DNA from: Alphaproteobacteria bacterium
Lineage (GTDB): Bacteria; Pseudomonadota; Alphaproteobacteria; UBA6615
DNA: 15,767 nucleotides
Direction of reading: 5' to 3'
Assembly (NCBI GenBank): GCA_013003285.1
Contig: JABDJY010000126.1
Span: 1 to 15,767, forward strand
Made by a program: the position numbers and the translations under genes. Below, piece after piece: positions 15,201 to 15,767 of the stretch (the stretch's first letter is position 1; each line of letters opens with the position of its first letter). Under the pieces are notes generated by a model, which did not search any database, was not told the origin of the DNA, and saw only the letters and a list, made by a program, of their open reading frames with translations.

Positions 15201-15293
15201 CGGTACAAAATTTAGGTCGACGTCAATCTTATGAGTTGACCGGAAAGTCCTCGTACAAATTCAGCGGTTAAATTTGTACTATTGGAACAAAGA

Positions 15294-15521
15294 TGACTTC
15301 GCGGGCTTGGAAGTCCTGGCCGATTACGTCTCGATGCATTGCCCCCACACCACCGGTCTGACCTTCGCCTCGCGCGAACGGCTCGGCGATTGGGCGGCGG
15401 CACAGCTGATCGACGTGCTCAACGGCAAACGCCCGCCCCGGCTGATCAACCCGGACGCCTGGGCGTTGTCGAAGAACGCTACGAGAAACGGTTGGCACCG
15501 GCGGTCGGCGGGTCTGATTAG
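15294..15521 (+). pseudogene. Degenerate copy of the D-2-hydroxyacid dehydrogenase gene
   Basis: The sequence reads EVLADYVSMHCP, matching about residues 210-223 of the intact enzyme at 13044-14108, then jumps directly to HTTGLTFASRERLG, matching residues 299 onward. Relative to the intact gene, 225 bp (75 codons, about 223-297) are missing, removing the catalytic Arg and Glu; the join at about 15341 lies at a GCCCC-like short homology. The 3' part (15341-15468 against 13933-14060) has about 9 differences in 128 bases. One T is then lost near 15469, shifting the frame, but the rest (VEERYEKRLAPAVGGSD) is recognisable to its stop at 15519-15521. There is also a 6-base deletion near 15318. The 5' two-thirds of the gene are absent. 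Confidence 0.88.
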
Positions 15522-15638
15522 CGGAGGGTTTACCGCCGACAGCCGCCGTGAACCGGCGCGCGTGTTTGCGGCGGGTTTTGGCTCCACTCGGACATCGCTA
15601 ACAAATCCGGTACGTCCGTCCCAAACAGGCCGGCGCGA

Positions 15639-15767
15639 TTACATGCTGCGCCAATCACCTGCCTGTTCGAACGCCTCGGCGACCCGCAAAACGGTGGCCT
15701 CATCGTAGCGTTTACCGACGATCATTAGCCCGATGGGGAGGCCGTCGGCCATGCCGCAGGGCACCGA
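15639..15767 (-). CDS. C-terminal end of a second amidase (cut by the window edge)
   Basis: Reading minus-strand from the window edge to the TAA at 15641-15639 gives 42 residues containing PCGMADGLPIGLMIVGKRYDE and VLRVAEAFEQ. PCG-x-GLPIGLMIVG followed by (F/Y)DE and an alpha helix is the usual C-terminal ending of amidase-signature enzymes. The catalytic core lies outside the window. It is clearly different from the amidase at 8516-9835 (whose matching segment is GMPLGLQIIGRRDSDDH), so it is not a recent copy. It faces the dehydrogenase relic tail to tail; the 117 bases between them show nothing recognisable. Confidence 0.75.
   Translation of the reverse strand, partial: SVPCGMADGLPIGLMIVGKRYDEATVLRVAEAFEQAGDWRSM

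Noticed and set aside
15274..15708. A 144-codon open frame treated as a real dehydrogenase-like gene
   Set aside because: It lacks most of the enzyme, including the catalytic Arg and Glu, and leaves the homologous frame after the one-base loss near 15469.
1..15767. CRISPR arrays, tRNA or rRNA genes, insertion sequences, phage or integrase genes
   Set aside because: No regularly spaced repeats, cloverleaf-like sequences, transposase or integrase motifs were seen on either strand by eye.

Overview
The window reads as GC-rich proteobacterial chromosome, most likely an alphaproteobacterium. This rests on the style of the genes (Gfo/Idh, FAH-family, TauD/TfdA, amidase and cytosine-deaminase-like genes packed in short operons with strong Shine-Dalgarno sites), not on any marker gene. 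No rRNA, tRNA, CRISPR array, insertion sequence or phage gene was seen. Nearly everything is catabolic, with hydrolysis of amide or C-N bonds as the recurring chemistry.

Layout. (1) 2-4232, plus strand: the 3' part of a gamma-glutamyltransferase-like Ntn hydrolase, a cytosine-deaminase-like amidohydrolase with altered active-site residues, an MFS exporter-like permease and a TauD/TfdA dioxygenase, with gaps of 40-60 bases. (2) 4248-5643, minus strand: a RutD-like alpha/beta hydrolase and a cupin, convergent with block 1. (3) 5796-6115: a scar made of the 3' end of a beta-propeller gene (minus) joined to the 3' end of a TauD-type gene (plus), both related to intact genes in this window. (4) 6253-7350: a visibly more AT-rich cassette with a TetR regulator and a divergent VOC/glyoxalase-fold gene, sharing a compact control region with two 17-bp palindromes. 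(5) 7558-10975, minus strand: the intact beta-propeller gene, an amidase and a Gfo/Idh/MocA oxidoreductase, tightly spaced. (6) 11165-14108, plus strand: an FAH-family protein, a 3-hydroxyisobutyrate-dehydrogenase-like enzyme and a D-2-hydroxyacid dehydrogenase. (7) 14343-15200: an exported DUF1444 (YtpQ-like) protein, lower in GC. (8) 15294-15521: a broken copy of the D-2-hydroxyacid dehydrogenase, followed by the C-terminus of another amidase on the minus strand at the window edge.

How the genes may work together (inference): two adjoining catabolic sets could take up or export, deaminate, hydrolyse and oxidise a nitrogen-containing organic compound (amidohydrolase, amidase, RutD-like hydrolase, 2-oxoglutarate dioxygenase, then FAH and NAD-dependent dehydrogenases). 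The substrate cannot be read from the sequence.

The most unusual structure is the genome-rearrangement record. The last ~265 bp of the propeller gene occur twice in direct orientation, 1762 bp apart and about 94% identical, bracketing the AT-rich tetR/VOC cassette. A dehydrogenase relic about 93% identical to its intact neighbour lies 1.2 kb downstream of it. Together they suggest that a second copy of parts of this cluster once existed and has mostly been deleted.
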